Below are positions 1 to 8,184 of a DNA stretch of 64,000 nt, piece by piece. The position numbers and the translations under genes were made by a program. This DNA is from Clostridia bacterium (lineage in GTDB: Bacteria; Bacillota; Clostridia; Oscillospirales; Acutalibacteraceae), in the NCBI GenBank assembly GCA_017399405.1, contig JAFQCT010000010.1:149430-213429 (forward strand). The letters run 5' to 3'. Below the pieces are notes generated by a model. The model did not search any database. It was given only the letters and a program-made list of their open reading frames with translations, and had not been told where the DNA came from. Numbering within the stretch: the stretch's first letter is position 1; each line of letters begins with the position of its first letter.

Positions 1-1880
1 GAGGATGCTGTTGCAAATAAAAATCAGCTTATTGCAGGTAGTGAACAACTTCAGAAAGCTAAAGAAGACCTTGAACGCGGTCGTGAAAAATACGAAATCG
101 CAAAACAAGATGCTGAAGCAGAACTTGAAGATGCAAAAGTAAAACTTGCTGAGGCCGAGCGTGAAATCAATTCAATGGAGATTCCTGTTTGGTATGTGCT
201 TAACCGTGACGCAGTTGAATCTTATATGAGTTTTAAGAATGATACACAAAGTATCGGTGCAATCGGTACAGTGTTCCCAATTATTTTCTTCCTTGTTGCA
301 GCCCTTGTTGCTCTTACAACAATGACTCGAATGGTTGAAGAACAAAGAACACAGATTGGTACTCTTAAAGCCTTGGGTTACAGTAAGTTCACAATTATCG
401 GTAAATACATTTTGTATGCAGGTCTTGCAACTGTATAGGTAGTGTAATTGGTGTGTTCCTTGGTGAGTTTACAATTCCTTATTTTATTGTAAGTGCTTAT
501 AAAACTGCTTATTATAACCTTGGTGACACAGTTGTAACACTTAATGTGGTGCACGCACTTGTGGCATCTCTTGCAGCGATTATCTGCACAATAGGGGCTA
601 CTTTCTTTGCTTGCTACAAAGAACTCCGTGCAGCACCGGCAGAACTTATGCGACCTGAAGCACCAAAAGCAGGTAAGCGTATTTTACTTGAAAATATTGA
701 TGCTATTTGGGAGCGTCTCAACTTCGGTCAAAAAGCAGCAATGCGTAACCTTTTCCGTTATAAAAAGCGTTTCTTTATGACTCTTTTTGGCGTTGGCGGT
801 TGTATGGCACTTCTGCTTGTGGGACTCGGTATCCGTGACTCAGTTTCTGCAATGGCAAATAATCAATATGGTGAAGTATTTAAGTATGACGGTATTGTAA
901 GTGTTGACTCAACTCTTACAAGAGCACAGCGTCGTGCAATGCTTTCCGATATTTCTGATATTTCAGATATTACAGATTATATTCAGGCAAACAGAACAAT
1001 GGTATATGCAACAAGTAAGAGTGCTGATAACCTTGCTGACGAGAAAAACGCATATCTTGTTATTCCAAGAGATACCGATACGTTTGAAGAATACATTTCA
1101 ATCCGTGAGCGTGGAAGTCTTGTTGACGAACTTGAACTTTCTGACGAAGGTGTAATAATAACCGAAAAATATGCAAAACTTCTCGGTATTTCAATAGGTG
1201 ATAGTATTTATGTAAGACTCAGTGAGTCTGACGCTTATCCAAAAGAAGTAAAAGTTGTAGGTATAACAGAAAACTATATTTTCAATTATATTTATATGAC
1301 ACCTAAACTTTATCAGTCACTTTATAATGTGACTGCAGAAACAAATGTGTTGTTACTTAAAATGGAAGATGCAGCAAATACTGAAGATATAAGTTCAAGA
1401 CTTCTTAAAATTTCAGGTGTAAACTCTGTAACTATGAATGAAGACGAACTTCAAGAACTTAATACAGTAATAAACAGTCTTTATTTCATTGTTATTCTTA
1501 TGATTGTTGCGGCGGCAATTCTTGCATTTGTTGTACTTTATAATCTTAATAATATTAACATTAGTGAAAGAAGACGAGAACTTGCAACTCTTAAGTTGTT
1601 AGGCTTCTATGACGGTGAACTCAGCACTTATGTATATCGTGAAAATGTAGTACTTACAATACTCGGAACAATACTTGGCATTTTCCTCGGTATTATACTT
1701 CACAGATTTGTTATGATTACCGTTGAAACAGATGTTTATATGTTCGGCAGAGAGCTACAACCATTAAGTATTTGGATAGGTGCAGCGCTTACAATAAACT
1801 TTGCATTGGCTACAAACCTTATTATGTACTTCCGACTCAAGAAAATTGATATGATAGAGTCTTTAAAATCGGTAGAGTAA
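1..1880 (+). pseudogene. FtsX-family ABC transporter permease, 5'-partial, frameshifted
   Basis: This is the C-terminal part of a large MacB/FtsX-type permease that starts before the window. The first frame (1-438) reads a charged coiled coil, then a membrane segment and the TLKALGYSK motif typical of FtsX domains, and stops at TAG 436-438. The protein continues without loss of similarity in another frame from about 435 (IGSVIGVFLGEF) to the stop at 1878-1880, with a second extracytoplasmic domain and a second FtsX domain (ELATLKLLGFYDGEL). Joining the frames needs one extra base near 433-436. The GTG at 453 has no ribosome-binding site and is unlikely to be a start. Either the gene is a recent pseudogene or one base is missing from the assembly. 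The matching ATPase is not in the window, so the substrate is unknown. Confidence 0.8.
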
Positions 1881-1913
1881 AATTGTTATATAAATAATTA
1901 GGAGAAAAAAATT

Positions 1914-2504
1914 ATGTTCCATCAATTAAACAAACCAACAGAAAACGATACTATCGCAATTGTTAAAACAAATATGGGCGAAATCAAGATTAAACTTTTC
2001 CCACAGTTTGCACCAAAAACAGTTGAAAACTTTACAACTCACGCAAAAAATGGCTATTACGATGGCATTATTTTCCACCGTGTAATCAAAGACTTTATGA
2101 TTCAGGGTGGTGACCCAACAGGCACAGGTGCAGGTGGACAAAGTATTTGGGGACACGCATTCCCTGACGAATTCACAGGTGAACTTCACAATCTTCGCGG
2201 TGCACTTTCAATGGCAAACGCAGGTCCAAATACAAATGGTAGCCAGTTCTTTATTGTTCAGGCAAACAGTTGCCCCGAAGATTTCATTATGCAAATGAAA
2301 CAGATTGACGAAAAAGTGTTCCCGACAGAATGTGTTGAGGCTTATGAAGAAATAGGTGGTACACCTTGGCTCGATTTCCGTCATACTGTTTTCGGTCAGG
2401 TTTATGACGGTATGGATGTTGTTGACGCAATCGCAAATGTAGCAACTAAAGCACAGGATAAACCTATTGATGATGTAATCATCGAAACAATTATCATTGA
2501 ATAA
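1914..2504 (+). CDS. ppiB: Cyclophilin-type peptidyl-prolyl cis-trans isomerase
   Basis: This 196-residue protein has the cyclophilin fold markers in order: [20 protein letters not shown] (around residues 44-63), then [19 protein letters not shown] (around 97-115). These include the catalytic Arg of FHRV and the substrate-pocket Gln/Phe residues. Members of the family interconvert cis and trans X-Pro bonds and help protein folding. No signal peptide is visible, so it should be cytoplasmic. An insertion of about 20 residues around 125-145, before the C-terminal strands, makes it slightly longer than the minimal 165-residue cyclophilin. The ATG follows AGGAG with normal spacing. It is likely monocistronic or weakly linked to the downstream salvage operon, from which a structured repeat separates it. 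Confidence 0.93.
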   Translation: MFHQLNKPTENDTIAIVKTNMGEIKIKLFPQFAPKTVENFTTHAKNGYYDGIIFHRVIKDFMIQGGDPTGTGAGGQSIWGHAFPDEFTGELHNLRGALSMANAGPNTNGSQFFIVQANSCPEDFIMQMKQIDEKVFPTECVEAYEEIGGTPWLDFRHTVFGQVYDGMDVVDAIANVATKAQDKPIDDVIIETIIIE

Positions 2505-2516
2505 TAACCTTATTTT

Positions 2517-2565
2517 CCTCCCTCTGATGAGGGAGGTGGCAACGCTTTTGCGTTGACGGAGGGAG
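2517..2565. repeat. Two-hairpin intergenic repeat ending in a Shine-Dalgarno sequence
   Basis: CCTCCCTC (2517-2524) pairs with GAGGGAGG (2529-2536), and CAACGC (2540-2545) pairs with GCGTTG (2550-2555). They are followed by GGAGGGAG (2558-2565), which can also pair with the first arm. The last segment sits 11 bases before the ATG at 2577 and is the only ribosome-binding site there. The layout resembles the inner part of the repeat at 7991-8061. Confidence 0.75.
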
Positions 2566-2576
2566 AGATAAGTATT

Positions 2577-3872
2577 ATGCTGTTCAAAAACATCTCAATA
2601 ATCAACGAAAATCTTGAAATTGAAAATAATATGTATATAGGTGTCAAAGACGATAAAATCGACTATATCGGCACCGAAAAACCACAGCAAAACTATGGTG
2701 AAGAATATGATGGTAGTGGCAAAATCCTTTCATCAGGCTTTGTAAATCTTCATACTCATTCACCAATGACACTTCTTCGTGGCTACGCTGAAAATTTGCC
2801 TCTTGACCGTTGGCTTAATGAAAAGGTTTTTCCGTTTGAAGACAGGCTTAACTGTGACCGTGCATACTACGGTACAATGCTTTCAATTGCCGAAATGCTT
2901 AGTAGCGGTACAACATCTTTTACCGATATGTATTTCTTCGGTGACGGTGTAATGAAAGCGGTTATCGATAGTAAGGCAAAAACTAACTTTGGTCGTTCAA
3001 TTGTGTCATTCGTTGATGAAGATATTACTGCAAATGACCGTTTCCAAGAGGGAGTTTACCTTGCAGAAAAATATCATAATACCCAAAACGGTAAAATTAA
3101 AATTGATATGAGTTTACACGCTGAATACACAAACAGATTATCAATAATTGAGCAATTTGGTGAATACACAAATGGTAAAGATTATATCAATCATATTCAC
3201 TTGTCAGAAACTAAAGCAGAGCACGAAAACTGCAAGGCAAAATACGGTAAAACTCCTGCTCGCCTTTTCTATGACGCAAAAGTTTTCAATAGCCCAACAA
3301 TCCTTGCCCATTGCGTGTGGGTAGAAGATGAGGATATGGATATCTTCAAAGAAATGGGTGTAACTGTTGCTCATTGTCCTGCAAGTAATATGAAACTTGG
3401 TAGTGGCTTTTGCGACGCATATAAATTGTTACAGAAAGGTGTAAATATCGGTATTGGTACTGATTCTGCTGCAAGTAACAACGGTCTCGACATTATGCGT
3501 GAAATGTACTTGGCGGCACTTTTGCCAAAAGGTGTAAACAACAAAGCAGATATTGTAACACCACAAGATATTTACAGAATGGCAACTGTAAATGGCTATA
3601 AAGCACAGGGCAGAAACGATTGTGGTGCTATTAAAGTTGGTAATAAAGCCGATTTAATCGTGCTTGATATGACAACACCTAATATGTACCCCGATTTTGA
3701 TGTGCTTAATAATATTGTATATTCAGCAAACAAAAGTAATGTTGTACTCACAATGGTTGATGGCGAAGTTCTTTACAAAAATGGCGAATTTACAACTATT
3801 GATGTTGAAAAAATGGGATATGAAGTAAGCAAACTTGTACGCGAAGTAGTAAATGAGGTTAATGCACAATGA
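2577..3872 (+). CDS. mtaD: Amidohydrolase: 5'-methylthioadenosine / S-adenosylhomocysteine / 5'-deoxyadenosine deaminase
   Basis: This 431-residue amidohydrolase is of the MTA/SAH deaminase type, which replaces the 6-amino group of adenosyl compounds with oxygen. Visible metal ligands are the HTH pair (H59, H61), H208 in HIHLSE, H245 in LAHCVW and D296 in GIGTDSAASN; the Glu of LSETKAEH is the likely general acid/base. The ATG at 2577 is chosen over the TTG at 2553 because GGAGGGAG lies 11 bases upstream and the protein then begins MLFKNISII, as expected for a beta-sandwich N-terminus. It overlaps the next gene by 4 bases. The phosphorylase and MtnA genes downstream show that the product is probably cleaved and isomerised. 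Which of MTA, SAH or 5'-deoxyadenosine is the main substrate cannot be read from sequence. The symbol is given by role. Confidence 0.82.
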   Translation: MLFKNISIINENLEIENNMYIGVKDDKIDYIGTEKPQQNYGEEYDGSGKILSSGFVNLHTHSPMTLLRGYAENLPLDRWLNEKVFPFEDRLNCDRAYYGTMLSIAEMLSSGTTSFTDMYFFGDGVMKAVIDSKAKTNFGRSIVSFVDEDITANDRFQEGVYLAEKYHNTQNGKIKIDMSLHAEYTNRLSIIEQFGEYTNGKDYINHIHLSETKAEHENCKAKYGKTPARLFYDAKVFNSPTILAHCVWVEDEDMDIFKEMGVTVAHCPASNMKLGSGFCDAYKLLQKGVNIGIGTDSAASNNGLDIMREMYLAALLPKGVNNKADIVTPQDIYRMATVNGYKAQGRNDCGAIKVGNKADLIVLDMTTPNMYPDFDVLNNIVYSANKSNVVLTMVDGEVLYKNGEFTTIDVEKMGYEVSKLVREVVNEVNAQ

Positions 3873-4672
3873 TTGAATCAGCAGTTGAATTTATAAAATC
3901 AAAAATTACCGGTGACTTTGAAATTGGTATAATTTTAGGCAGTGGACTAGGTACATTAGGCGAAAAAATAGAAAATTCCCAATATGTTGATTATGCCGAT
4001 ATTCCAAATTTTCCTGTTTCTACTGCACCGGGTCATGTAGGTCGTTTTGTGTTCGGCCAACTTAACGGTAAAAATGTTATGTGTATGCAGGGTAGAATAC
4101 ATCTTTACGAGGGCTACGAAGTAAGTAGTGTAGTTATGCCAATCCGTGTTATGAAAATGATGGGTGTTAAAAAACTCATTGTTACAAATGCGGCAGGAGG
4201 CATTAACGAAAACTTTGATGTGGGCGATATTATGGTTATTTCTGACCACATCAATTTTACAGGCAGAAACTGTCTTATTGGCAGAAATGATGACCGTTTT
4301 GGTGTCCGTTTCCCCGATATGAGTTTTGGCTATTCACCTGAACTTTCAAGGGTTGCATTTAACTGTGCAAAACGACTTAATATGAAACTTCAAAAAGGTG
4401 TTTATATCGGTTGTACAGGACCATCTTACGAAACACCTGCTGAAATCCGTGCATTCAGAATAATGGGTGCAGATGCAGTAGGTATGTCAACTGTGCAAGA
4501 AGTAATTGCAGCAAATCATTGTGGTATTGAAGTGCTCGGTTTTTCACTTATTTCTAATAAAGCCGCAGGACTTTCAGGGGAAAGACTTACTGAAGAAGAA
4601 GTCCTTACAATCGGCAGACAAAAATCAGAAGAAATGCAAACACTCATAACTGAAATTGTAGGTGAAATATAA
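3869..4672 (+). CDS. punA: Purine nucleoside phosphorylase (trimeric type)
   Basis: This 267-residue member of the PNP/MTAP family splits purine nucleosides with phosphate into a base and a sugar-1-phosphate. The phosphate loop GSGLG (about 24-28), APGHVGRF (about 52-59), VTNAAGGI, GPSYETPAE and STVQEVIAANH are all present. N230 in SNKAAGLSG corresponds to the Asn that selects 6-oxopurines in PNPs, where MTA phosphorylases have Asp. The enzyme should therefore use inosine- or guanosine-type substrates, which fits deaminated products from the preceding gene (5'-deoxyinosine or methylthioinosine). It overlaps its neighbours by 4 bases and 1 base, so the three genes form a tight operon. It could also serve general purine salvage. 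Confidence 0.9.
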   Translation: MIESAVEFIKSKITGDFEIGIILGSGLGTLGEKIENSQYVDYADIPNFPVSTAPGHVGRFVFGQLNGKNVMCMQGRIHLYEGYEVSSVVMPIRVMKMMGVKKLIVTNAAGGINENFDVGDIMVISDHINFTGRNCLIGRNDDRFGVRFPDMSFGYSPELSRVAFNCAKRLNMKLQKGVYIGCTGPSYETPAEIRAFRIMGADAVGMSTVQEVIAANHCGIEVLGFSLISNKAAGLSGERLTEEEVLTIGRQKSEEMQTLITEIVGEI

Positions 4673-5703
4673 TGTTTCTTAATGGTGCATCTGTTGGCTT
4701 TGATACTGTAAACAATAAAGCAGTGTTCATTGACCAGACACTTCTGCCAACTGAATATAGAGAAATATCTACTGACAATTATGAAGAAATTTACGATGCA
4801 ATAAAGTTTCTTAAAGTCCGTGGTGCACCTGCTATTGGCGTTTTCACCGCTATAAGTCTTGCTGTACTTATGAATAAAAGTAAAAACCATACATACGAAA
4901 GCCTTTTCACAGAGTTAAAAGACTATTGCAAAAAACTTATTTTGTGCAGACCAACTGCTATAAATCTTAAATGGGCAGCTGAAGAAATGATTAAAATCGC
5001 CGAAGAAAGTAACGCAGAAAACTTCAAAACAAATCTCACTAATCAAGCCCTTAAAATGATTGAAGATGATATTGCAATCTGTCGTAAAATAGGCGAGTAT
5101 GGTGCAGAATTGCTCAAAAACAGTAACTCAATCCTTACTCATTGTAATGCAGGTCGTCTTGCAACCGTAAAATACGGTACAGCATTAGCACCCGTATATG
5201 TATCAAAAGAAAATGGTCATAATATCAAAGTTTTTGCAGATGAAACAAGACCTCTTTTGCAAGGTGCAAGACTTACAGCTTTTGAACTTTGTGATGCTGA
5301 TATTGATACAACAGTAATCTGTGATAATATGGCATCATTCATTATGAAAAACAGACTGGTAGATGCAGTTTTGGTTGGTTGTGACCGAGTAGCATTAAAT
5401 GGGGATACCGCCAATAAAATTGGCACAAGCGGTTTGGCAATCCTTGCAAAACACTATAATATTCCGTTTTATGTGTGTATGCCATTTTCAACATTTGATG
5501 AAAATATCAAAACAGGTGACAATATTGAAATTGAAATGCGTGACGGTAATGAAATAGGAGAGATGTGGTACGAAAAACTAATGATTCCTAAAAATGCAAA
5601 AACATTAAACCCCGCTTTTGATGTTACCGACCATTCACTCATAACCGCATTCATTACCGAAAAAGGTGTAATCAAACCAATCGAGATAAAAGAATATATT
5701 TAA
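4672..5703 (+). CDS. mtnA: S-methyl-5-thioribose-1-phosphate isomerase (aldose-1-phosphate isomerase)
   Basis: This 343-residue protein belongs to the MtnA/eIF2B-like family. It carries KVRGAPAIG near the N-terminus, LTHCNAG with the catalytic Cys at 158, and GCDRVALNGDTANKIGT with the catalytic Asp at 238. The 80-residue spacing of the pair matches characterised MtnA enzymes. MtnA opens 5-methylthioribose-1-phosphate to the ribulose-1-phosphate. The family also acts on 5-deoxyribose-1-phosphate from 5'-deoxyadenosine breakdown. No other methionine-salvage genes (mtnB, mtnD, mtnW) are in the window, which makes the full Met salvage pathway less likely locally. The gene starts one base before the end of punA. 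Confidence 0.9.
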   Translation: MFLNGASVGFDTVNNKAVFIDQTLLPTEYREISTDNYEEIYDAIKFLKVRGAPAIGVFTAISLAVLMNKSKNHTYESLFTELKDYCKKLILCRPTAINLKWAAEEMIKIAEESNAENFKTNLTNQALKMIEDDIAICRKIGEYGAELLKNSNSILTHCNAGRLATVKYGTALAPVYVSKENGHNIKVFADETRPLLQGARLTAFELCDADIDTTVICDNMASFIMKNRLVDAVLVGCDRVALNGDTANKIGTSGLAILAKHYNIPFYVCMPFSTFDENIKTGDNIEIEMRDGNEIGEMWYEKLMIPKNAKTLNPAFDVTDHSLITAFITEKGVIKPIEIKEYI

Positions 5704-5709
5704 TTTACA

Positions 5710-5746
5710 AAATCCCTCATATTTCACTTGAAATATTGAGGGATTT
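5710..5746 (+). terminator. Hairpin after mtnA (weak terminator)
   Basis: AAATCCCTCA (5710-5719) pairs perfectly with TGAGGGATTT (5737-5746), and an inner TATTTCA pairs with TGAAATA. The following bases (ATTGTATAAT) are not a T-run, so termination may be partial. The -35 box of the next promoter lies inside the 3' arm. Confidence 0.6.
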
Positions 5747-5756
5747 ATTGTATAAT
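5728..5756 (+). promoter_or_regulatory. SigA-type promoter of fucO
   Basis: TTGAAA (5728-5733), 17 bases, then TATAAT (5751-5756). The -35 box is within the hairpin that follows mtnA. Confidence 0.7.
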
Positions 5757-5799
5757 ACCATTGTTAAAAAAATAACATACTTTTTGGAGGTAGATTATT

Positions 5800-6948
5800 A
5801 TGGCAAATCGTTTTGTACTTAACGAAACATCTTATCACGGTAAAGGTGCTATCAGCGCTATTGCTGATGAAATCAAAGCAAGAGGCTTCAAAAAAGCTTT
5901 CGTATGTTCTGACCCTGACCTTATCAAGTTCGGTGTTACTAAAAAGGTAACAGACATTCTTGATGGTGCAGAAATTCCATACGAAATTTATTCAAATATT
6001 AAACCAAACCCAACAATTGAAAATGTTCAAACAGGTGTTGAGGCATTCAAAAATGCAGGCACAGATTGTATCGTAGCAATCGGTGGCGGTTCTTCAATGG
6101 ATACAGCAAAAGCAATCGGTATTATCATTACAAACCCTGAATTTGCTGATGTTCGTTCACTTGAGGGTGTTGCACCTACAAAGAATCCTTGCGTTCCAAT
6201 TATTGCAGTTCCAACAACAGCAGGTACAGCAGCAGAAGTTACTATTAACTATGTTATCACAGATGCTGAAAAAGACAGAAAAATGGTTTGCGTTGATGTT
6301 CACGACATTCCTGTAGTAGCAGTTGTTGACCCTGATATGATGGCATCAATGCCAAAAGGTCTTACAGCAGCAACAGGTATGGACGCTCTTACACACGCTA
6401 TTGAGGGCTACATCACAAAAGGTGCTTGGGAACTTTCAGATATGTTCCATATCAAAGCAATCGAAATCATCGCAAAATCACTTCGCGGTGCAGTTGAAAA
6501 CACAGACGAAGGCAGAGAGGGTATGGCTCTCGGTCAGTATGTTGCAGGTATGGGCTTTAGTAATGTAGGTCTTGGTATCGTTCACTCAATGGCTCATCCT
6601 CTTGGTGCTCTTTATGACACACCTCACGGTGTTGCAAATGCCATTATTCTTCCAACAGTTATGGAATATAATGCTCCTGCAACAGGTGAAAAGTATAGAG
6701 ATATTGCAAAAGCTATGGGTGTAGAAGGCGTTGACACTATGAGCCTTGAAGATGCAAGAAAGGCTGCAATCGATGCTGTTAAACAACTTTCAGTTGATGT
6801 TGGTATCCCAACAGACCTTAAAGAAATCGTTAAGGCAGAAGATATTGACTTCCTTTCACAGTCTGCATTTGATGATGCTTGTCGTCCTGGTAACCCAAGA
6901 GATACAAGCGTTGCAGAAATCAAAGAACTTTATCTTTCACTTATGTAA
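5800..6948 (+). CDS. fucO: Lactaldehyde reductase / 1,2-propanediol oxidoreductase (iron alcohol dehydrogenase)
   Basis: This 382-residue group III iron-dependent alcohol dehydrogenase aligns closely and without gaps to what I know of Escherichia coli FucO (MANR start, NPEFADVRSLEG, TAAEVTINYVITD, ATGMDALTHAIEGYIT). Metal ligands D195, H199, H262 and H276 and the dinucleotide loop GGGSSMDTAKAIG (about 95-107) are intact. FucO reduces L-lactaldehyde to 1,2-propanediol with NADH under anaerobic conditions. No fucose or rhamnose genes are nearby. Its position behind a deaminase-PNP-MtnA operon suggests that lactaldehyde from 5-deoxyribulose-1-phosphate could be the substrate. It has its own promoter and a strong GGAGG site. 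A general aldehyde/alcohol role is possible. Confidence 0.88.
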   Translation: MANRFVLNETSYHGKGAISAIADEIKARGFKKAFVCSDPDLIKFGVTKKVTDILDGAEIPYEIYSNIKPNPTIENVQTGVEAFKNAGTDCIVAIGGGSSMDTAKAIGIIITNPEFADVRSLEGVAPTKNPCVPIIAVPTTAGTAAEVTINYVITDAEKDRKMVCVDVHDIPVVAVVDPDMMASMPKGLTAATGMDALTHAIEGYITKGAWELSDMFHIKAIEIIAKSLRGAVENTDEGREGMALGQYVAGMGFSNVGLGIVHSMAHPLGALYDTPHGVANAIILPTVMEYNAPATGEKYRDIAKAMGVEGVDTMSLEDARKAAIDAVKQLSVDVGIPTDLKEIVKAEDIDFLSQSAFDDACRPGNPRDTSVAEIKELYLSLM

Positions 6949-6966
6949 TTATTAGAATATAACCTT

Positions 6967-7003
6967 GTGGCACACTTCTTTATGAGGTGTGCCACATTTT
7001 TTT
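6967..7003 (+). terminator. Intrinsic terminator of fucO
   Basis: GTGGCACAC (6967-6975) pairs with GTGTGCCAC (6987-6995), followed by ATTTTTTT. Confidence 0.88.
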
Positions 7004-7006
7004 ATA

Positions 7007-7035
7007 TTGACAAACAGATAAAACGATGCTATAAT
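7007..7035 (+). promoter_or_regulatory. Promoter of the sdpRI operon
   Basis: Consensus TTGACA (7007-7012), 17-base spacer, consensus TATAAT (7030-7035). It lies directly upstream of a perfect palindrome. Confidence 0.85.
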
Positions 7036-7038
7036 ACA

Positions 7039-7063
7039 TTTAACATTTAAGTTAAATGTTAAA
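7039..7063. promoter_or_regulatory. Probable SdpR autorepressor operator
   Basis: TTTAACATTTAA and its exact reverse complement TTAAATGTTAAA flank a single G. The site covers the expected transcription start and touches the ribosome-binding site of the ArsR-family gene, a position where a bound dimer would block transcription. Confidence 0.75.
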
Positions 7064-7074
7064 GGAGGCGTTTT

Positions 7075-7350
7075 ATGGGAATTCAAAATACATTAAAAGC
7101 CCTTTCTGACCCAGTACGCAGAGAAATACTCAATATGCTTAAAAACGGACAAATGTCAGCAGGGGAAATAACCGAAAAATTCGATATAACAGGTGCTGCA
7201 ATATCACGACATCTTTCAGTGCTTAAAGAAGCTGACCTTGTCCGTGATAAAAGGGACGGAAAATTCATAATCTATGAATTGAACACATCTGTGCTTGAAG
7301 AAATTATGCTTTGGATAAAAGATTTGAAAGGTGATGAAGAAAATGATTAA
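7075..7350 (+). CDS. sdpR: ArsR/SdpR-family winged-helix repressor
   Basis: This 91-residue winged-helix protein reads like SdpR: LSDPVRREILNML, then the recognition region ITGAAISRHLSVLKEADLV, then the wing KRDGKFIIYELN. No Cys-rich metal site of the ArsR/SmtB type is present, which argues against metal sensing. SdpR proteins repress their own operon together with an SdpI-like membrane protein. Here sdpI follows with a short overlap, and the palindrome at 7039-7063 is the obvious binding site. The ATG at 7075 follows AAAGGAGG. Confidence 0.88.
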   Translation: MGIQNTLKALSDPVRREILNMLKNGQMSAGEITEKFDITGAAISRHLSVLKEADLVRDKRDGKFIIYELNTSVLEEIMLWIKDLKGDEEND

Positions 7351-7981
7351 GAAGAATTTACCAAAACTGATAATCACATCATTGATAATTCTCATACCAA
7401 TAGTTATTGGGCTTATTTTGTGGGATAAGTTGCCCGACCAAGTCCCTGTGCATTGGAATATCAATGGCGAAGTTGATGGCTTTGCAACTAAGGCTCAGGC
7501 AGTATTCTTAATGCCTTTAGTATTAGTTGCGTTTCAATGGATTTGCGTTTTAGGAACATCGCTTGACCCTAAAAAGCAGAATATTAACGATAAAATGGTT
7601 ACTCTTGTTTTGTGGATTATTCCTATCATATCGTTGCTTTGCAACTCAATGGTGTATGCAACGGCATTAGGTAATAAGGTCAATGTTGAAATAATTATGC
7701 CATTGTTTATGGGCGCATTATTTGTTGTAATCGGAAATTATCTTCCCAAATGCAAACAAAGTTATACAGTGGGAATTAAATTACCTTGGACACTTGATAA
7801 CGAAGAGAATTGGAACAAAACTCACCGACTTGCAGGTTTTCTTTGGGTAATCGGTGGTGTTATTATAATGGCAACAGCGTTTTTAGGTGCATTCTGGCTC
7901 TTCTTTGTTGTGCTTATACCAATGGTTATTATTCCATTTGTTTATTCCTATCTTCTCTACAAAAAGAACAAAACTGAATAA
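7343..7981 (+). CDS. sdpI: SdpI-family membrane protein (DUF1648)
   Basis: This 212-residue protein has an N-terminal DUF1648 part (DKLPDQVPVHWNINGEVDGF) between two membrane helices, followed by four more hydrophobic segments and an SdpI C-terminal part (KLPWTLDNEENWNKTHRLAGF). In Bacillus subtilis, SdpI gives immunity to the SdpC toxin and acts as a signal-transducing membrane protein that sequesters SdpR. No sdpABC genes are in the window, so the toxin or signal is unknown. The ATG at 7343 is chosen because AAAGGTGA lies eight bases upstream; it overlaps sdpR by 8 bases. Confidence 0.85.
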   Translation: MIKKNLPKLIITSLIILIPIVIGLILWDKLPDQVPVHWNINGEVDGFATKAQAVFLMPLVLVAFQWICVLGTSLDPKKQNINDKMVTLVLWIIPIISLLCNSMVYATALGNKVNVEIIMPLFMGALFVVIGNYLPKCKQSYTVGIKLPWTLDNEENWNKTHRLAGFLWVIGGVIIMATAFLGAFWLFFVVLIPMVIIPFVYSYLLYKKNKTE

Positions 7982-7990
7982 AGTCAACGG

Positions 7991-8061
7991 TAGGGCGGGG
8001 TCTCTCGGCTCCCTTGAAAGGGGAGCTGTCACCGATAGGTGACTGAGGGATTCCCGCCCTA
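7991..8061. repeat. Compound palindromic repeat (nested hairpins)
   Basis: The outer arms TAGGGCGGG (7991-7999) and CCCGCCCTA (8053-8061) enclose two hairpins, GCTCCC/GGGAGC (8008-8013 with 8021-8026) and GTCACC/GGTGAC (8028-8033 with 8038-8043). The outer palindrome occurs uninterrupted at 9518-9541. An AT-rich tail of TTTTGCATTTTGCA type follows. Confidence 0.75.
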
Positions 8062-8097
8062 ATTTTGCGTTTTGCACTTTGCATTTTGCATTTATAA

Positions 8098-8125
8098 TTG
8101 ACATCTTCAAAATCAATGGTATAAT
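8098..8125 (+). promoter_or_regulatory. Promoter of glnA
   Basis: TTGACA (8098-8103), 16 bases, TATAAT (8120-8125), about 60 bases before the glnA start. Confidence 0.8.
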
Positions 8126-8184
8126 ATTACTATTAAAGTGGGTATTTATATGTATAAGTATTCATACGAAAGGTGGTAACTCCA

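Noticed and set aside
453-1880. Separate permease gene starting at GTG 453
   Set aside because: There is no ribosome-binding site, and protein similarity continues upstream of the GTG into the other frame. It is the second half of a frameshifted gene.
2553-2576. TTG start for the deaminase
   Set aside because: The TTG lies within the repeat, before the ribosome-binding site. The ATG at 2577 has correct spacing and gives the expected N-terminus.
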